Under the pieces are notes generated by a model. That model ran no database searches. It was given only the letters and a program-made list of their open reading frames with translations, and was not told the DNA's origin. From Acidicapsa acidisoli (lineage in GTDB: Bacteria; Acidobacteriota; Terriglobia; Terriglobales; Acidobacteriaceae), in assembly GCF_025685625.1 (NCBI RefSeq), contig NZ_JAGSYI010000007.1:95116-159115 (forward strand): a stretch of 64,000 bases of DNA, read 5' to 3'. A program made the translations under genes and the position numbers. Positions 61,565-64,000 of this stretch are shown in pieces. The stretch's first letter is position 1. Every line of letters starts with the position of its first letter.

Positions 61565-61781
61565 ACGGGGAGTACCGTGTCCGTTAGATTGCGAACGGTG
61601 TCAGTGGGATTCAAGCAAGAGTAAATCAGCAATCTCTCCCTGGCATCTGCCCGTTTTCCGGCGCGCTGCCAGCGGATTCCTGGCACACCGCATCTTTCCC
61701 TCCCGATCAATTCGTGACGTTTCTTGCATTTAGCAGATCTGTCGCTTTGGCACGCTCCGTGCCATACATGTTGGCGACGAT
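61565..61781. promoter_or_regulatory. Divergent regulatory region of the sigma-54 activator and STAS-RND operon
   Basis: Several TGGCA/TGCCA half-sites occur in this 217-base region. A perfect 6-bp dyad TGCCAG-N7-CTGGCA lies at 61667-61685, about 63 bases upstream of the -24 element, a suitable distance for an activator binding site. A further TGGCA is at 61641. The activator's own promoter is not evident. Confidence 0.5.
61748..61764 (+). promoter_or_regulatory. Candidate sigma-54 (-24/-12) promoter, palindromic
   Basis: TGG-CACGCTCCGT-GCCA puts GG (61749-61750) and GC (61761-61762) exactly ten bases apart, the spacing required for sigma-54, and TGGCACG matches the -24 consensus perfectly. 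The whole element is also a perfect dyad (TGGCACG-CTC-CGTGCCA), so it reads as -24/-12 in both directions. Counting from the -12 GC, transcription would start near 61774, only about eight bases before the ATG at 61782. Confidence 0.6.
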
Positions 61782-62129
61782 ATGTTACGCATCACGATTC
61801 ACGAAGATGGCGAGGTATGCAGGCTTGAACTCGCGGGCAAGCTCGAGGGCCCGTGGGTCGCCGAAACAGAAAAAGCCTGGCGCGCTTCGCTGCGACCAGA
61901 CCTAAAGATCGAAATCGATTTGAGACAGCTGACATCGGTCGATAACGCAGGGCGCGATCTTCTCGCAGCCTTTCATCGATCGGCAGCCTGTCTCCTCGTG
62001 GAAGGCGTTTGGATGACTGCCCTCATAGGGGATCTCATTTCTCAGCCTTGCGAAGGTGCCGGGGCGCAGTCAAGGCGGAAAAAGGTTCCTCGCAGGAAAA
62101 CATCTCGGCAACAGGAGAGCAGCAAATGA
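61782..62129 (+). CDS. STAS-domain protein lacking the phosphorylatable serine
   Basis: A 115-residue protein that opens the RND operon. The first 85 residues follow the anti-anti-sigma (STAS) fold: VCRLELAGKLEGPWVAETEKAWRASL, IEIDLRQLTSVDNAGRDLLAAFHR. The loop that normally carries the phosphorylated Ser (D-S-S-G) reads D54-N55-A56-G57, so it cannot be controlled by phosphorylation like SpoIIAA. A basic tail (RRKKVPRRKTSRQQ) follows. Its stop codon overlaps the start of the RND adaptor (ATGA), so it is part of the operon, presumably as a regulatory or protein-interaction factor. There is only one reasonable start codon, ATG 61782, which lies only 17 bases after the palindromic -24/-12 element. 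Confidence 0.72.
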   Translation: MLRITIHEDGEVCRLELAGKLEGPWVAETEKAWRASLRPDLKIEIDLRQLTSVDNAGRDLLAAFHRSAACLLVEGVWMTALIGDLISQPCEGAGAQSRRKKVPRRKTSRQQESSK

Positions 62130-63358
62130 AGATCAAGTCCGTTCTGAAACCAAAACACGTGGCATGGGCAATAGGAGCTGTCGTTGGGGCCATCCTTTTG
62201 AATCTAGTTGTTCACTCGGGTGCCAAGGCCTCAGTGCAACCGCCGTCATCGCCTCTAGTAGAGGTCGCCACCGTCGAACAGAAGGACGTGCCCGTTTATG
62301 GAGAATGGATTGGGACTCTCGCCGGACAGGTGAATGCTGACGTCAAGGCGCAGGTCACCGGCTATTTGCTTACGCGGAAATACAAAGAGGGTTCCTACGT
62401 CAAGAAGGGGCAACTCCTCTTTGAGATCGATCCCCGTCCATTTCAGGCAGCACTCGACCAAGCAAAGGGCCAGCTTGCCCAGGCTCGGGCGCAACTGATT
62501 CAGAACCAGGCGCAGCTTGCGACAGCTAAGGCGAATCAGCTCAAGAGTCAGCTTGATGTAGAGAAGTACGGTCCTCTTGCAAAGGTTGATGCGGTCAGCA
62601 AGCAGGATTTCGATAACGCGACGCAGACAGACCTAGCAAATCAGGCGCAGGTACAGGCCGCCGAAGCAGCCATTGTTTCTGCGAAGGCTCAAATTCAGGC
62701 CAACCAAGCCGCAGTCGAGACCGCCAGTATCAACCTCGGTTTCACTCGCGTCATTTCTCCGATCGATGGCATCGCCGGCATCGCACAGGCTCAGGTTGGT
62801 GACCTGGTCAGCACCAGCAGTGGGTCACTTACTACCGTTTCCACCCTCGATCCGATCCGAGACTATTTCACCGTCAGCGAACAAGATTACCTCGCTCTGC
62901 AGAAACGGTTGTCAAACTCAGACAAAGATCGGTGGAAGCTGCAACTCATCCTTGCTGATGGAACCACCTATCCCAAGGAAGGCGACTTCTACTTCGCCGA
63001 TCGGCAGGTGAATCAGAACACCGGAGCCATACAGCTCGCCGCACTCTTTCCAAATCCCGGAAACATTCTGCGCCCCGGGCAGTACGGCAAAGTCCACGCC
63101 ATGGTCCGGAAGCAGCAGAATGCCACGTTGATTCCCCAGGCCGCTGTCAACGAGCAGCAGGGCAGCTATCTTGTCGCTGTTGTGGATAAGGACAACCGGG
63201 TCAGCATGCGTCCCGTGCAAGTCGGAGAGCGCACCGGGACAATGTGGGTCATCCGGGGAGGCCTAAAGGCTGGTGAGCACGTGGTCGTCGAAGGCCAGCA
63301 AAATCTCAAGCCGGGAATGACGGTGCGAACCAAGCCATTTAAGAGCGACGTCGAGTGA
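62126..63358 (+). CDS. RND periplasmic adaptor (AcrA/MexA family)
   Basis: A 410-residue membrane fusion protein. Its ATG 62126 overlaps the STAS stop codon and has AGGAGA upstream; a longer open frame from 62009 overlaps the STAS gene and is rejected. An N-terminal hydrophobic segment (AWAIGAVVGAILLNLVV) anchors it, without a lipobox. Motifs: lipoyl half VNADVKAQVTGYLLTRKYKEGSYVKKGQLLFEIDPRPFQAALDQAKGQLAQA, helical hairpin (about 105-200), FTRVISPIDGIAGIAQAQVGDLVSTSSG, then beta-barrel and membrane-proximal domains (FPNPGNILRPGQYGKVHAMVR). It feeds the RND pump that follows 34 bases downstream. Confidence 0.94.
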   Translation: MKIKSVLKPKHVAWAIGAVVGAILLNLVVHSGAKASVQPPSSPLVEVATVEQKDVPVYGEWIGTLAGQVNADVKAQVTGYLLTRKYKEGSYVKKGQLLFEIDPRPFQAALDQAKGQLAQARAQLIQNQAQLATAKANQLKSQLDVEKYGPLAKVDAVSKQDFDNATQTDLANQAQVQAAEAAIVSAKAQIQANQAAVETASINLGFTRVISPIDGIAGIAQAQVGDLVSTSSGSLTTVSTLDPIRDYFTVSEQDYLALQKRLSNSDKDRWKLQLILADGTTYPKEGDFYFADRQVNQNTGAIQLAALFPNPGNILRPGQYGKVHAMVRKQQNATLIPQAAVNEQQGSYLVAVVDKDNRVSMRPVQVGERTGTMWVIRGGLKAGEHVVVEGQQNLKPGMTVRTKPFKSDVE

Positions 63359-63392
63359 ACGCTGAGGCCTTAACACGCAAAGGAAAGGAATC

Positions 63393-64000
63393 ATGTCCAA
63401 ATTCTTTATCAAACGACCCATTGTAGCGATCGTTATCGCGATCCTGATGGTCATCGTCGGTGCAGTCACGATCGCGACCCTGCCGACAGCGCAGTTCCCG
63501 AACATCGCGCCACCTGAGATCAGGTTACAAGCCACCTACCCGGGCGCTGATGCCAAGACGCTGGAGGATGCGGTCGCGGTTCCTATCGAGCAGCAAGTCA
63601 ACGGCGTGGACAACATGTCCTACATGTACTCCTTAAACGCCACCGCCAACCAGCAAACGACGTTGCTGGTTGATTTCGATCTGAAAACTGATCCCAACAC
63701 AGACTTGCTGCTCACACAATCGCGCGAGCAACTGGCAACGGGGCAGCTCCCGCCTTCGGTGAACAGCTACGGGGTCAGTCTTAAGAAATCGACCACGGCT
63801 CCGCTGATGCTGATCGCACTGTATGCGCCGAATAGTACGCATGATTCGAACTATCTGGCCAACTACGCCTACATCAACCTCAACGATCCAGTCGCGCGCT
63901 TGTACGGCGTTGGCCAAACCCAGATCTTCGGCTCCGGCCAGTACGCCATGAGGCTGTGGGTGAAGCCCGACCAGTTGGCGAAGCTTGGCATCACCATTAC
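63393..64000 (+). CDS. RND efflux pump (AcrB/MexB-like), 3'-truncated by window edge
   Basis: The first 202 residues of an HAE1-type pump that continues past the right edge. The start ATG 63393 has AAAGGAA upstream. TM1 (PIVAIVIAILMVIVGAVTIATLPTAQFPNIAPPEI) and the start of the porter domain (QATYPGADAKTLEDAVAVPIEQQVNGVDNMSYMYSLNATANQQTTLLVDFDLKTDPNTDLLLTQSR) are textbook AcrB-like and much closer to AcrB than the other pump in this window (32358-35585). Together with the adaptor it forms a sigma-54-controlled efflux system; an outer-membrane channel may follow outside the window. Confidence 0.94.
   Translation, partial: MSKFFIKRPIVAIVIAILMVIVGAVTIATLPTAQFPNIAPPEIRLQATYPGADAKTLEDAVAVPIEQQVNGVDNMSYMYSLNATANQQTTLLVDFDLKTDPNTDLLLTQSREQLATGQLPPSVNSYGVSLKKSTTAPLMLIALYAPNSTHDSNYLANYAYINLNDPVARLYGVGQTQIFGSGQYAMRLWVKPDQLAKLGITI

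Noticed and set aside
62009..62125. Upstream start for the RND adaptor at 62009
   Set aside because: It would overlap most of the C-terminal half of the STAS gene and precede the anchor helix by an unrelated sequence; ATG 62126 has AGGAGA and the ATGA overlap.

Overview
The window looks like part of a chromosome from an Acidobacteriota bacterium of the Terriglobia (subdivision 1) type. This is an inference from gene families that are typical together in that group: a PadR regulator coupled to an ADOP-type duplicated FtsX/MacB permease, a CRTAC1/ASPIC-UnbV protein, a giant S53 peptidase carrying Ig-like and FG-GAP repeats, many secreted carbohydrate-active enzymes and several efflux systems. 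No genus can be named from the sequence alone. There is no phage, insertion sequence or CRISPR array that I can recognise; the DNA reads as ordinary chromosome with a few decayed genes.

Layout. 1-10.6 kb: the 3' part of feoB (iron uptake), a secreted GDSL esterase, a beta-barrel-like protein paired with a Tat-exported multicopper oxidase, a YbiT-type ABC-F ATPase, two little-known membrane/secreted proteins and a sialate O-acetylesterase. 10.6-14.6 kb: a leftward operon of a small membrane ORF, a YtcA-like lipoprotein, an EmrA/HlyD adaptor and a FUSC-type permease, comparable to E. coli ytcA-mdtNOP. 15-17 kb: class II fumarase and tRNA-Ser(CGA). 17-30.8 kb: membrane acyltransferase, a DUF1593 (Sde0182-like) secreted protein, GH18 chitinase-like protein, alpha/beta esterase, CRTAC1 protein, PadR-ADOP pair, Haem_bd-cytochrome P460 protein and a GH79/heparanase-like glycosidase. 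This block suggests extracellular polysaccharide turnover. 30.9-37.3 kb: a complete leftward tripartite RND operon (adaptor, pump, TolC-like channel). 37.5-41.8 kb: FAD monooxygenase, an N-terminally truncated ketopantoate reductase abutting an ECF sigma gene, and a small secreted protein. 42-51.1 kb: AraC regulator, a frameshifted NHL-repeat remnant, GldA-type dehydrogenase, SAM methyltransferase, a histidine kinase coupled to a solute-binding protein, and a quinone-oxidoreductase-like MDR enzyme. 51.5-58.7 kb: one 7.2 kb S53 peptidase gene. 59.5-64 kb: a sigma-54 activator divergent from a STAS-RND efflux operon that runs off the right edge.

The parts that merit most attention are the sigma-54 activator/STAS/RND unit with a palindromic -24/-12 promoter almost touching the start codon; the solute-binding-protein/histidine-kinase pair lacking any visible transporter or response regulator; the S53 mega-protein whose FG-GAP block is inserted inside an Ig-like domain; and the sigma factor/ketopantoate reductase junction, which looks like the scar of a deletion. 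Three separate efflux systems in 64 kb is also notable. Functions are assigned from motifs read by eye; no database search was possible.
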